A stretch of 26,899 bases of DNA from Cellvibrionales bacterium UBA3090 (GTDB lineage Bacteria > Pseudomonadota > Gammaproteobacteria > Pseudomonadales > Porticoccaceae), in assembly GCA_002367235.1 (NCBI GenBank), contig DFBC01000166.1, forward strand, positions 15,057 through 41,955. The letters are read 5' to 3'. This document shows, one piece after another, positions 15,687-23,544 of this stretch. The position numbers and the translations under genes were made by a program. Position 1 is the first letter of the stretch; each line of letters starts with the position of its first letter. The notes beneath the pieces were generated by a model. It saw only the letters and a list, made by a program, of their open reading frames with translations, did not search any database and was not told the DNA's origin.

Positions 15687-16487
15687 TTAACTGGTTAAAA
15701 GAATGGCGATTAACACCGCGCCAAGAAAAAGCCGATATAGCACGAAGGGAAGCATACCTATCCGATTGATCCAGGTAAGAAACAAATGGATACAAAGGTA
15801 AGCACTAATGCCAGAAAGTGCTGTACCCAAAGCAATATCCGCCCAGGGCACTGCATCCAGCTGCATAAGCTGCACTGTTTTATAGCCGCCGCTCAAAACA
15901 ATAATCGGAATTGATAGGAGGAACGAAAATCTCGCGGCTGCAGTACGATCAAAACCTAACGCCAAGGCCGCTGTGATAGTGATACCAGACCTTGAAGTGC
16001 CAGGAATCAACGCTAGTGCTTGCGCACAACCAACGAACAAAGCAGAAAACCAGGTAAATTGATGAAGATCTTTGACTCTCTGACTAAATTTATCGGAAAG
16101 CCCCAATAAAATACCAAACACAATGGTGGTAAATGCAATAACGGCGATAGAACGAAGATGATGCTCTATTAAATCACCAAGGAAAAGTCCTGCCAGACCA
16201 GCTGGAATGGTCGCCAGGATTATCTGCCAGGCCAGCCTGCTTTCAGGTGTTTGGCTACCTAGGGCTAGGCTCTGGCACCAACGAACTACTAGCAACCTAA
16301 TGTCCTGCCTAAAATAAAACAAGACAGCGATTAATGAACCGACATGGACAGCCACATCAAATGCAAGGCCCTGGTCTTCCCAGGCAAGAATTGCAGAAGG
16401 CAAAATAAGGTGGGCAGAACTCGAGATGGGAAGAAACTCTGTGAGCCCCTGCATCACTGCCAGAAAAATAACCTGAACGGTATCCAA
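15687..16487 (-). CDS. uppP: Undecaprenyl-diphosphatase UppP (BacA)
   Basis: Integral membrane phosphatase that recycles the C55 lipid carrier for peptidoglycan and other envelope polymers; overexpression gives bacitracin resistance. The 266-aa product has several hydrophobic helices and the two family motifs, QGLTEFLPISSSAHLIL (Glu17, His26) and IPGTSRSGITITAAL (162-168 core, Arg167). The start is a TTG at 16487 (MDTVQVIFLAVMQG). No ATG fits the known N-terminus, because the first in-frame ATG (Met12) would cut into the first helix. GGGGA lies about 11 nt upstream. tsaB ends 35 nt before it and the dehydrogenase begins 23 nt after it. Confidence 0.95.
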   Translation of the reverse strand: MDTVQVIFLAVMQGLTEFLPISSSAHLILPSAILAWEDQGLAFDVAVHVGSLIAVLFYFRQDIRLLVVRWCQSLALGSQTPESRLAWQIILATIPAGLAGLFLGDLIEHHLRSIAVIAFTTIVFGILLGLSDKFSQRVKDLHQFTWFSALFVGCAQALALIPGTSRSGITITAALALGFDRTAAARFSFLLSIPIIVLSGGYKTVQLMQLDAVPWADIALGTALSGISAYLCIHLFLTWINRIGMLPFVLYRLFLGAVLIAILLTS

Positions 16488-16522
16488 TGTTGCGAATTTC
16501 CCCTAATTTTGTAAGCTATTGC

Positions 16523-17221
16523 TCAGGTTTTCTGACGTAACCGCTGGCGTTTTTTCCAAGTAATTTTATCTCTCAAATAGACCGGGCTGACCTGGTCTAT
16601 CGAGCACACTTGTCCCGCGACTACTTTCGGCAAGGCAATGGTTAGCGTATCTCTAGCATCAGGCAACAGCATTGAATCCACAGTGGCCGGCACTAGTTGA
16701 ATACGATCCGCATAATTCCAACCATCACCTACAACCGTGTGGGGCGAGTCAGAAAACATAGAATAGACCTCTTCCGGGGAGGTCAAACTATCATCTGTAA
16801 CACGGCTCAAACTTTCGTTTTCATACTGAAACAAACCCCAATAAATTTCATCCATTCGGGCATCGAGCATGGGAAGAACATAACCATTAGTTGAAACTTG
16901 AAGTCTCCTAACGGCCGTATACGCTAATGTTTCTAAACTCGAGACAGCAAGTACTGGCAAGTCCGCACCAAAGGCTAGGCCCTGGACAACGCCAAAACCA
17001 ATACGAATTCCGGTAAATGACCCCGGACCCGCTGTAAATGCTATCGCATCGAGTTGCCCGAGGGTTTGGCCTACTTCGCTCAAAACCTCATCAACCATCG
17101 GTAAAATAAGCTGAGTGTGAGACCTGCTAGCCAGCTGAAAACGAGAAACAACATCAGCACCACAACTCAGTGCTACCGAGCAGGCCGGTGTCGATGTGTC
17201 AATTGCAAGTATATTTACCAC
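16523..17221 (-). CDS. tsaB: tRNA threonylcarbamoyladenosine biosynthesis protein TsaB
   Basis: Non-catalytic partner of TsaD in forming t6A37 on ANN-decoding tRNAs. The 232-aa product begins MVNILAIDTSTPACSVALS and carries the family signature FTAGPGSFTGIRIGFGVVQGLAFG. The start is GTG at 17221; there is no ATG nearby and the conserved LAIDTS begins at residue 5. An intrinsic terminator (17225-17253) ends only a few nt upstream. The 3' arm of its stem, GGGGGA, is the only Shine-Dalgarno-like sequence available, 11 nt from the GTG. Translation therefore appears to depend on read-through RNA and on that hairpin being open, or the gene is expressed from an internal start. Confidence 0.94.
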   Translation of the reverse strand: MVNILAIDTSTPACSVALSCGADVVSRFQLASRSHTQLILPMVDEVLSEVGQTLGQLDAIAFTAGPGSFTGIRIGFGVVQGLAFGADLPVLAVSSLETLAYTAVRRLQVSTNGYVLPMLDARMDEIYWGLFQYENESLSRVTDDSLTSPEEVYSMFSDSPHTVVGDGWNYADRIQLVPATVDSMLLPDARDTLTIALPKVVAGQVCSIDQVSPVYLRDKITWKKRQRLRQKT

Positions 17222-17224
17222 GCT

Positions 17225-17253
17225 AAAAAAAATCCCCCGTCAGACGGGGGATT
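17225..17253 (-). terminator. Rho-independent terminator of the AT-hook protein gene
   Basis: On the minus strand, AATCCCCCGT pairs with ACGGGGGATT around the 3-nt loop CTG, giving a 10-bp GC-rich stem followed directly by a run of T (17230-17225). It begins 75 nt after the stop of the AT-hook gene and ends 4 nt before the GTG of tsaB. Confidence 0.93.
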
Positions 17254-17327
17254 GTAACCTTTTTGTAAACGAGAATAGAGAAACTCAATGTTCTTTTTTC
17301 TTGAATAGTCCCATCAAAGAAACTTAT

Positions 17328-18383
17328 TCAGGATTGAGTATCTTGCCCTGTAGGAGCTGCAACTGGAACTACCGTCTTATTCTCTGCAGATTGTTTAGCC
17401 ACTTCTTTCTTTGCAGTAGTTTTTCTAACTGCTGGTTTCACGGCACGTTTTACTGCTACTGCCTTTTTAGGACGACCCGGCCCTCTTTTGGCTGTACTAG
17501 TTTTTGGTGTCGCTTTGGCTGTTGTACTTTTCTTTGGCCGACCCGGCCCCTTTTTAACAGCAGTGCTTTTCGCTGGTGCTTTAGCTGCGACTGTTTTCTT
17601 AGGACGACCAGGGCCCTTCTTAGTCGTTTTGGTGGTAGAAGCCTTGCTTGTAGCTGCTTTCTTGGGACGACCTGGACCGCGAGTAACAGCTGGTTTTTTT
17701 GCTGTCGTGGTGGCTGCGGTTTTCTTCGGACGACCAGGACTACGTTTAACGGGAGCTTTAGCCGTACCTGTAAGTGATTCGACTTTGGCCTCAGCTTTTT
17801 TAAGCACTTCCGTTGCTTGCTTCTGTAAACGTTTTTCTACCGTTTTTACACGAGAGACAGCACTCTTTTCAAGATCCTTTAACTGTAACGCTACATCCTT
17901 GGCACGCTGGTTGATCCAAGATTTCTCATAACGTTTGAGCGCTTTATCTAAATCGGCCTTGGTTTTAGCTTCAAGTTTTTGTTCGGCCTTTGCGATTTGA
18001 TCTCGAGCTTTTTCCTCCATGGTCTTAATCTGCTCAAGAATTTTAGTCGCACGCAGTTCAGCTTTAGCAACTGTAGCCTTAACAACCAACTTATCGAGCT
18101 TGTTGACGTTCGTACGTACATCACTCGTCGCTTTTTTGAGTGCAGCTTCTGCAGCCTTAGTGGCATTTTTAGCAACTCGTGCACGACTAGTTGCCACTTT
18201 ACTTCGAGCAGCGGCAACTTTTTTTGTCTGCGTAGCGATTTCTTTTTCAATGGCGCTAACAACCAAAGAGGCTTTATCAAGCGCCGAGGTCAACTTAGCT
18301 TTCTTAACAGTAGAAGTTGATTTTTTTGAGGCAGGCTTGCGTACTGCTTTTTTGGCAGCCGTTTTCTTTGCAACTCGCGCCAT
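17328..18383 (-). CDS. Histone H1-like protein with five AT-hooks (AlgP-like)
   Basis: Likely nucleoid-associated DNA-binding protein of 351 aa, very rich in Lys and Ala. Residues 1-30 are basic (KKTAAKKAVRKPASKKS). Residues ~35-205 form a long charged helical/coiled-coil region. Residues 213-307 hold five AT-hook cores (GRP at 217, 238, 259, 281 and 303) in the context (S/G)PGRPKK, spaced 21-22 residues. Residues 308-351 are a basic then acidic-neutral tail. AT-hooks bind the minor groove of A/T-rich DNA. Pseudomonas AlgP (AlgR3) has a comparable plan but with KPAA repeats, so the name is not transferred. ATG follows AAAGGAGA, a strong Shine-Dalgarno sequence. A terminator lies at 17225-17253; a possible operator-like AACCA/TGGTT repeat is at 18439-18450. 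Confidence 0.88.
   Translation of the reverse strand: MARVAKKTAAKKAVRKPASKKSTSTVKKAKLTSALDKASLVVSAIEKEIATQTKKVAAARSKVATSRARVAKNATKAAEAALKKATSDVRTNVNKLDKLVVKATVAKAELRATKILEQIKTMEEKARDQIAKAEQKLEAKTKADLDKALKRYEKSWINQRAKDVALQLKDLEKSAVSRVKTVEKRLQKQATEVLKKAEAKVESLTGTAKAPVKRSPGRPKKTAATTTAKKPAVTRGPGRPKKAATSKASTTKTTKKGPGRPKKTVAAKAPAKSTAVKKGPGRPKKSTTAKATPKTSTAKRGPGRPKKAVAVKRAVKPAVRKTTAKKEVAKQSAENKTVVPVAAPTGQDTQS
17463..17741 (-). repeat. Five tandem AT-hook-encoding repeats
   Basis: The segment encodes five copies of PGRPKK in linkers of alternating A, T and K residues, with a 63-66 bp period. Codon choice varies among copies (for example CCGGGTCGTCC versus CCTGGTCGTCC), which argues against very recent DNA-level duplication. 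Repeats of this kind can change in number between strains. Confidence 0.85.
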
Positions 18384-18535
18384 TGTATTTCTCCTTTATT
18401 ATTTAGGAATACTGGACTTGCTCGATTAGTATAGAAAAAACCAGGTGGTTAAAGTTTATGCAATAAAAATAATTTTTCCACAAAAAAAACTCTTTTTGTG
18501 CAATTATCCGAAAAATAGTTGCCAACTCTAATTAT
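18384..18535 (-). promoter_or_regulatory. hemH/AT-hook gene spacer with AT-rich hairpin
   Basis: A weak stem CACAAAAA (18479-18486) with TTTTTGTG (18493-18500) and a 6-nt loop lies 36 nt after the hemH stop and may end its transcript. Closer to the AT-hook gene a -10-like TATACT reads on the minus strand at 18433-18428, and the imperfect palindrome AACCA..TGGTT spans 18439-18450. No convincing -35 accompanies it. The spacer is strongly A/T-rich, the kind of target an AT-hook protein would bind, so autoregulation is possible but inferred. Confidence 0.35.
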
Positions 18536-19525
18536 TTACTCACCATTTATCTCTAAGAAGGGCTTTGTCAGTTTAAACAACGCAAAGGTGAAATCCGGTG
18601 AATCATTAACGCAAGGAATATAGTTATAGCTCAAACCACCGGCATCCATAAAAACTTGCCGATAGGAAATATTTAATTCCTCGAGTGTTTCGAGGCAATC
18701 AGCAGTAAATGCTGGGCTGACGACATCGACGGAGTCGACACCATCTTTGGCACACTTTTTAAGCTGCTCGTCAGTATAGGGTTCCAACCATTGCTTAGGG
18801 CCAAACCTAGACTGAAAGCCAATACTCCAGTCAGACGGTGATAACTGTAGCGCCTCAGACAGCGCGACAGCCGTAGCCATACAATGCTCTCTGTATGGAT
18901 CGCCTTTATCTGCATACTCTTGTGGAATTCCATGAAACGACATCAATAGTTTTTTATTTCGCCCATTTTTTTCCCAGTATTCTCTGATCCGTTGAGCTAA
19001 AGCATTAATATATTCAGGGTGATCGTAAAAAGATTTTATTGTCAGAATATCGGGGACATCCCTAACCCCTTTAACTATATCTGATAGTTGATCATAGATT
19101 GCACCTGTAGTTGATCCAGAATATTGCGGATACATTGGAACAACGATATATCGATCTATGCCTTTTTCTTTTAACGAAGCAATAACTGCAGCTATGGAAG
19201 GGTTACCGTAAGTCACGGCATCAACGACTAATGGAGCCTGCGTTTTATATTCTTTATTCAACAATTCTTTTAACGCCGCCACCTGACGATGACTGATAAC
19301 ACGAAGTGGAGAACCTTCATCCCACCATATTTCTCGATATGCATGAGCTACTTTTTTGGCGCGCAATGGAATGATGACCAGCCTAAGCAGAAACCACCAG
19401 AGCAGGCGCGGAGCCTCGACCACTCGCCTATCTGAAAGAAACAACTTCAAAAATCTAGATACACCTGCTGCTGTTGGAGACTCAGGCGTACCCAGATTAA
19501 CAAGAATAATCGCTGACTTTTTCAT
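18536..19525 (-). CDS. hemH: Ferrochelatase
   Basis: Inserts ferrous iron into protoporphyrin IX, the last step of haem synthesis, at the inner face of the membrane. The 329-aa product starts MKKSAIILVNLGTPESPTAA, then MYPQYSGSTTGA, the catalytic LLMSFHGIPQEYADKGDPY (His198) and SPAFTADCLETLEEL (Glu279), all ferrochelatase signatures. An upstream in-frame ATG at 19585 is rejected because it would place the adk terminator inside the coding region and add an unconserved tail. Between that terminator and the ATG at 19525 there are only 26 nt, with no Shine-Dalgarno sequence. A -10-like TATGCT directly abuts the ATG, so transcription may start at or very near the start codon. Confidence 0.95.
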   Translation of the reverse strand: MKKSAIILVNLGTPESPTAAGVSRFLKLFLSDRRVVEAPRLLWWFLLRLVIIPLRAKKVAHAYREIWWDEGSPLRVISHRQVAALKELLNKEYKTQAPLVVDAVTYGNPSIAAVIASLKEKGIDRYIVVPMYPQYSGSTTGAIYDQLSDIVKGVRDVPDILTIKSFYDHPEYINALAQRIREYWEKNGRNKKLLMSFHGIPQEYADKGDPYREHCMATAVALSEALQLSPSDWSIGFQSRFGPKQWLEPYTDEQLKKCAKDGVDSVDVVSPAFTADCLETLEELNISYRQVFMDAGGLSYNYIPCVNDSPDFTFALFKLTKPFLEINGE

Positions 19526-19551
19526 AGCATAAAAGTAATGAAAGTTTGGGT

Positions 19552-19581
19552 AAAAAAAATGGGCTCCGAAGAGCCCATTTT
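19552..19581 (-). terminator. Rho-independent terminator of adk
   Basis: On the minus strand, AAAATGGGCTC pairs with GAGCCCATTTT around a stable TTCG tetraloop, followed by a continuing T-run (to 19552). It begins 16 nt after the adk stop and ends 26 nt before the hemH start. Confidence 0.95.
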
Positions 19582-19597
19582 GCATGACTTATTGACC

Positions 19598-20251
19598 TCA
19601 GGCCAGCGCCGCTTCCAAGCGAGACTGAACTTCGTCCAATGGGCCCACACCGTCAACACGAGCATAACTTGGCGCGGTCTCTGGTTGAGATGTAGCCAAC
19701 CCCTGGTAGAAACCTACCAACGGTTTAGTTTGATCATGATAGACATTCAGACGATTACGTACTGTTTCTTCCGTATCGTCTTCACGCTGTATTAGCGGCT
19801 CGCCAGTCACATCATCCAGCCCTTCCTGCTTGGGGGGATTGTTGCTTACGTGATACACACGCCCAGATCCTTCGTGGACACGACGACCACTAAGACGAGC
19901 AACAATTTCTTCATCTTCTACATGTATCTCAATCACCTTATCGATGACAACACCTTCCGTCAACAATGCTTCCGCTTGAGGAATGGTTCTTGGAAATCCG
20001 TCAAAGAGAAAACCGTTAACGCAATCGGGTTCCTGAATACGCTCTTTAACAAGGGCGATAATCAGGTCGTCTGAAACCAATCCGCCAGAAGCCATAATAC
20101 CTTTGGCCTTCAGACCAAGTTCAGTCCCAGCCTTCACAGCTGCGCGTAGCATATCGCCAGTAGAAATCTGGGGGATACCGAATTTCTCGGTAATATAAGT
20201 GGCCTGAGTGCCTTTGCCGGCACCGGGTGGGCCTAACAGAATAATTCTCAT
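19598..20251 (-). CDS. adk: Adenylate kinase
   Basis: Interconverts AMP + ATP and 2 ADP in the cytoplasm. The 217-aa product has the P-loop GPPGAGKGT at 7-15, the AMP-binding region ISTGDMLRAAVKAGTELG, FLFDGFPRTIPQAEAL and the long LID beginning GRRVHEGSGRVYHV. The LID lacks the four-cysteine zinc site, as expected for a gammaproteobacterial long form. ATG is preceded by GGAG 8 nt upstream. A 127-nt leader separates it from mazG, and the strong terminator at 19552-19581 follows, so adk may be a one-gene unit. tsaB near adk recalls the Pseudomonas arrangement. Confidence 0.98.
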   Translation of the reverse strand: MRIILLGPPGAGKGTQATYITEKFGIPQISTGDMLRAAVKAGTELGLKAKGIMASGGLVSDDLIIALVKERIQEPDCVNGFLFDGFPRTIPQAEALLTEGVVIDKVIEIHVEDEEIVARLSGRRVHEGSGRVYHVSNNPPKQEGLDDVTGEPLIQREDDTEETVRNRLNVYHDQTKPLVGFYQGLATSQPETAPSYARVDGVGPLDEVQSRLEAALA

Positions 20252-20273
20252 CAGTGATCTCCGGTTTAAAGGG

Positions 20274-20300
20274 GGGTAACTTATTATTTATTTGTTACCC
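20274..20300 (-). promoter_or_regulatory. Stem-loop in the adk leader
   Basis: GGGTAAC and GTTACCC form a perfect 7-bp stem around a 13-nt A/T-only loop, ending about 22 nt before the adk ATG on the minus strand and just upstream of the GGAG site. No T-run follows, so it is not a terminator for mazG; it may affect adk mRNA stability or ribosome loading. Confidence 0.4.
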
Positions 20301-20378
20301 AGTTCTTCATTAATCGGCGCAAACCTTACACACAAATGCCCGCGTTCACAAGGTGTGGGCTTGTTTAAAGCACAGAGA

Positions 20379-21191
20379 TTACGGTTGTTTAGCCTGATCC
20401 CATAAGCGATCCAGCTCATCGAGAGTTGTTTCAGACAGGGTTTTGCCGGTAGCCCGAACACTGTTTTCAACGAACTGGAAGCGATGCTCAAACTTTCTGC
20501 CTGATTTACGCAAAACTGTTTCAGCATCGAGTCCAAGGTGACGGCACAAATTTGCCATAGTAAACATCAGATCCCCAAGCTCATCTTCAATAGCTGCCTG
20601 GTCTCCCTCCTTAAGGGCTACTTTAAACTCTTCTGTTTCTTCATCTAGCTTATCGACTACGCCATCGATCGATGGCCAATCAAAGCCGTGGCTAGCAGCT
20701 CGTTTTTGAAGTTTCACTGCACGCGTTAAGGCAGGAAGACTTTCTGGAATATCTGCAAGTATCGACTCTGCACCTTTGCTCTGTCGCTCGGAAGACTTAA
20801 TCAATTCCCAGGTTTTTTTTATCTGCTGTTCGTCAGGTGTGGCTTCTGCATCTCTCTTACTGTTGAGTGTTCCGTCGGGAAAAACATGAGGGTGGCGCAC
20901 TACCAGCTTTTGGACAAGTACGGCCACGATATCAGCAAACTCAAACAGGCCTTGCTCTTTTCCTAGTTGACTGTAAAAAACAATTTGAAACAGTAGATCA
21001 CCCAACTCTTCCTTAAGATGCCTGTAGTCTTCACGCTCAATGGCATCTACTACCTCGTAGACTTCTTCTATAGTGTGAGGAACGATCGTTTGGAAGGTCT
21101 GCCTAAGATCCCAGGGACAACCTGTTTGAGGATCCCTCAATCGCTGCATTAAATACAATAGGTCATCTAACTGGTTTTTTTGATTTTCCAT
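20379..21191 (-). CDS. mazG: Nucleoside triphosphate pyrophosphohydrolase MazG
   Basis: Hydrolyses (d)NTPs to monophosphate and PPi. In E. coli it lowers ppGpp levels and counters MazF-linked death, which fits its place behind relA. The 270-aa product has two tandem MazG domains: the first with LRDPQTGCPWDLRQTFQTI, HTIEEVYEVVDAIE and the EELGDLLFQIVFYSQL metal site; the second with KLDEETEEFKVALKEGD and EDELGDLMFTMANL. I choose ATG at 21191 (MENQKNQLDDLL), preceded by AGGGG and 7 nt after the relA stop, over an upstream in-frame start that would overlap relA. relA-mazG is probably one transcript. Confidence 0.95.
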   Translation of the reverse strand: MENQKNQLDDLLYLMQRLRDPQTGCPWDLRQTFQTIVPHTIEEVYEVVDAIEREDYRHLKEELGDLLFQIVFYSQLGKEQGLFEFADIVAVLVQKLVVRHPHVFPDGTLNSKRDAEATPDEQQIKKTWELIKSSERQSKGAESILADIPESLPALTRAVKLQKRAASHGFDWPSIDGVVDKLDEETEEFKVALKEGDQAAIEDELGDLMFTMANLCRHLGLDAETVLRKSGRKFEHRFQFVENSVRATGKTLSETTLDELDRLWDQAKQP

Positions 21192-21198
21192 GTTACCC

Positions 21199-23457
21199 CT
21201 AGGACTCTTGCACTCGCTGAACATTCGTCATATTCGGGATTTGCCTGAGACGTGACATGACGCCGCCCAGCTCATCGATACTTGTCACCTCCAGGGTAAT
21301 ATCCATTCGTACCGACACACCGCCACGTCCTTGATCTGTTTGAGACGACATAGATAAAACATTCAAACCAGCCTTATCCAACACGGCAGTGATATCTCTT
21401 AGCAGACCTCCGCGATCATATGAATCCAAGGTGATTTTGACTGGATACCCCTGTTTAGGTGCACCACCCCAGTGAACCTCCAAAACCCTCTCTGGCTCGG
21501 AGCCTTGTAGCCGGAGTAAATTCCCACAATCTTTTCGGTGTACAGATACGCCCCGCCCATTGGTGACATAACCACTAATCTGGTCTCCAGGAATAGGGTT
21601 ACAACACTTGGCAATGTGGGTTAATAAGTTTCCGACACCATAGATATAAATATCTGATTCAGCATAACGGCTGGCTTTTGATGGCATTGCAGGATAGATT
21701 TTACTCGGCTTTTTGTTCATGCCCGACTGAGCTAGAACAGAATTAACTACCTGATCTATACCCACATCACCCGCACCAATGGCCGCAAAAAGTCCGTCCT
21801 CTCCGTGTTTATTAAACTTAGTGGCCAGTGCTTCCATGTCGATATTGGGAATACTCAGCTGTCGGATTTCACGGTCCAGCATGGCCTTACCCGCTTGTGC
21901 ATTCTTATCGTGATTCTGCTTACGAAACCATTGCTGCACCTTGGCCCGGCTCCGGGTGGTATGCAAATAATGTAGTGCTGGGGACAACCAATCTCGGCTA
22001 GGGGCTTCTTGCTTTCCAGTCAATATCACGACCTGATCAGAGGTCTGCAACGCAGTATTAAGCGGTACAATTCGGCCATTCACTTTTGCCCCGCGGCATC
22101 GGTGCCCAACTGATGTATGTACTCTGTATGCAAAATCTAAAGGGGTTGACCCAACGGGCAAGTCAACCACATGCCCTTCTGGTGTAAACACGTAGATACG
22201 ATCTGTAGCATTATCAAGACTGAGGAGTTCTTTAACATGGTCTTCCTCAAGCTCTTCATGCCACTCCAACACCTGACGCAGCCAGGCAATTTTATCTTCA
22301 TAGCTATTGGCAGTCGGTTTGGTGTCTGTACCTTTATAACGCCAGTGTGAGCACACGCCATACTCTGCTTCTTCATGCATTTCAAAGGTACGGATTTGGA
22401 TTTCAATCACTTTTTGATGTGGACCGATGACGGCCGTATGTAGTGAGCGGTAACCATTCTCCTTGGGAGAGGCAATATAGTCGTCAAATTCGTTGGGGAT
22501 ATTTCGCCAATGACTATGGACCATGCCTAGAACTGTGTAGCAATCGGCAATGCTTGGAACTAAGACCCTTACAGCACGGATATCATATATCTGTGAAAAG
22601 CCAATATCCTTGCGATGCATTTTCCGCCAAATACTGTAAATATGCTTGGCGCGTCCAGCAATATCACCTTTGATACCAGACTCTTCCAGTTCGTTTTTCA
22701 GCGTATTGATTAATTCCTCAATATAGCGCTGGCGATCCATTCTCCGCTCATCAAGTAATCTGGCAATGCGCATATATTCATCATTTTCCAGATATCGGAA
22801 TGCCAAGTCTTCCAGCTCCCATTTTAGCTGGCCGATGCCAAGCCGGTGCGCCAAGGGGGCATAAACGTCAAAAATCTCGCGGGCAACACGTAAACGCTTC
22901 TCTTCAGAGGCTGTTTTCAGTGCACGAATCGCACAGGTTCGTTCGGCGATTTTGATCAGAGCAACCCGCACATCATCAATAATTGAAACCAACATCTCCC
23001 TGACCTTGGTGGCCTGCTGAGCGGCTGCATGACCAAAGGCCCCACCATCACCGTCGGCCCTCAAGGTGCTGATGACAGCCATTTGTAGAACACTTTCTAT
23101 CAATCTGGAGACATTCTCACCAAACCGCTTCTTGACAATTTCAGTCGATATACGGCCCTCCCGAACGCCCCTATAAAGAACTGCGGCTACAAGACTGTCT
23201 TCATCGTATAAATGCAGCTCAGCAAGAATTTCGGCCATTTCCAGGCCAGTATGGAAGCTACTCACCGTTGAAGCCCAGACTTGATCATTCAGGCCATCGG
23301 TACTTGCCTCTGACTTTTTCGCCAGTTCACAGGCGGCAACCAGGACATCTCGGCTAATATTGCCATTAGAAACCCTATCAAGTAGATCAGTTACCCACTG
23401 CTCGATACTAATATCTCCATCATCGTGGAGGGGGTGCCTACGCCTAACTTGAACCAT
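21199..23457 (-). CDS. relA: GTP pyrophosphokinase RelA ((p)ppGpp synthetase I)
   Basis: Ribosome-associated stringent-response enzyme making (p)ppGpp under amino-acid starvation. The 752-aa product starts with a degenerate HD domain (VAAVLYRGVREGRISTE, lacking the His-Asp pair, so no hydrolase activity is expected). The synthetase domain follows with PNEFDDYIASPKENGYRSLH (Glu323-Asp326) and EIQIRTFEMHEEAEYGVCSHWRYKG. Then come TGS (RIYVFTPEGHVVDLPVGSTP), the zinc-finger-like region with HIAKCCNPIPGD, and a C-terminal ACT domain (KITLDSYDRGGLLRDITAVL). The EFDD form is the RelA, not SpoT, signature. ATG at 23457 has a modest GGTTGGAAT upstream. mazG follows; cysM precedes after 87 nt with no rlmD between them. 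Confidence 0.98.
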   Translation of the reverse strand: MVQVRRRHPLHDDGDISIEQWVTDLLDRVSNGNISRDVLVAACELAKKSEASTDGLNDQVWASTVSSFHTGLEMAEILAELHLYDEDSLVAAVLYRGVREGRISTEIVKKRFGENVSRLIESVLQMAVISTLRADGDGGAFGHAAAQQATKVREMLVSIIDDVRVALIKIAERTCAIRALKTASEEKRLRVAREIFDVYAPLAHRLGIGQLKWELEDLAFRYLENDEYMRIARLLDERRMDRQRYIEELINTLKNELEESGIKGDIAGRAKHIYSIWRKMHRKDIGFSQIYDIRAVRVLVPSIADCYTVLGMVHSHWRNIPNEFDDYIASPKENGYRSLHTAVIGPHQKVIEIQIRTFEMHEEAEYGVCSHWRYKGTDTKPTANSYEDKIAWLRQVLEWHEELEEDHVKELLSLDNATDRIYVFTPEGHVVDLPVGSTPLDFAYRVHTSVGHRCRGAKVNGRIVPLNTALQTSDQVVILTGKQEAPSRDWLSPALHYLHTTRSRAKVQQWFRKQNHDKNAQAGKAMLDREIRQLSIPNIDMEALATKFNKHGEDGLFAAIGAGDVGIDQVVNSVLAQSGMNKKPSKIYPAMPSKASRYAESDIYIYGVGNLLTHIAKCCNPIPGDQISGYVTNGRGVSVHRKDCGNLLRLQGSEPERVLEVHWGGAPKQGYPVKITLDSYDRGGLLRDITAVLDKAGLNVLSMSSQTDQGRGGVSVRMDITLEVTSIDELGGVMSRLRQIPNMTNVQRVQES

Positions 23458-23544
23458 ATTCCAACCTGTACCCTCATGCCTCTTTGCTCAGAAACAGTCT
23501 TTCCTATCAACACTGCCCGGTATACTTAATACAAACCGGCCATA

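Noticed and set aside
17196..17931. Long plus-strand ORFs opposite the AT-hook gene (193 and 147 codons)
   Set aside because: They are antisense shadows of a Lys/Ala-rich gene; low-complexity Cys/Phe or Val/Ala/Phe composition follows from the complementary codons.
19526..19585. Extended hemH N-terminus from ATG at 19585
   Set aside because: It would translate through the adk terminator and adds 20 residues not seen in ferrochelatases.
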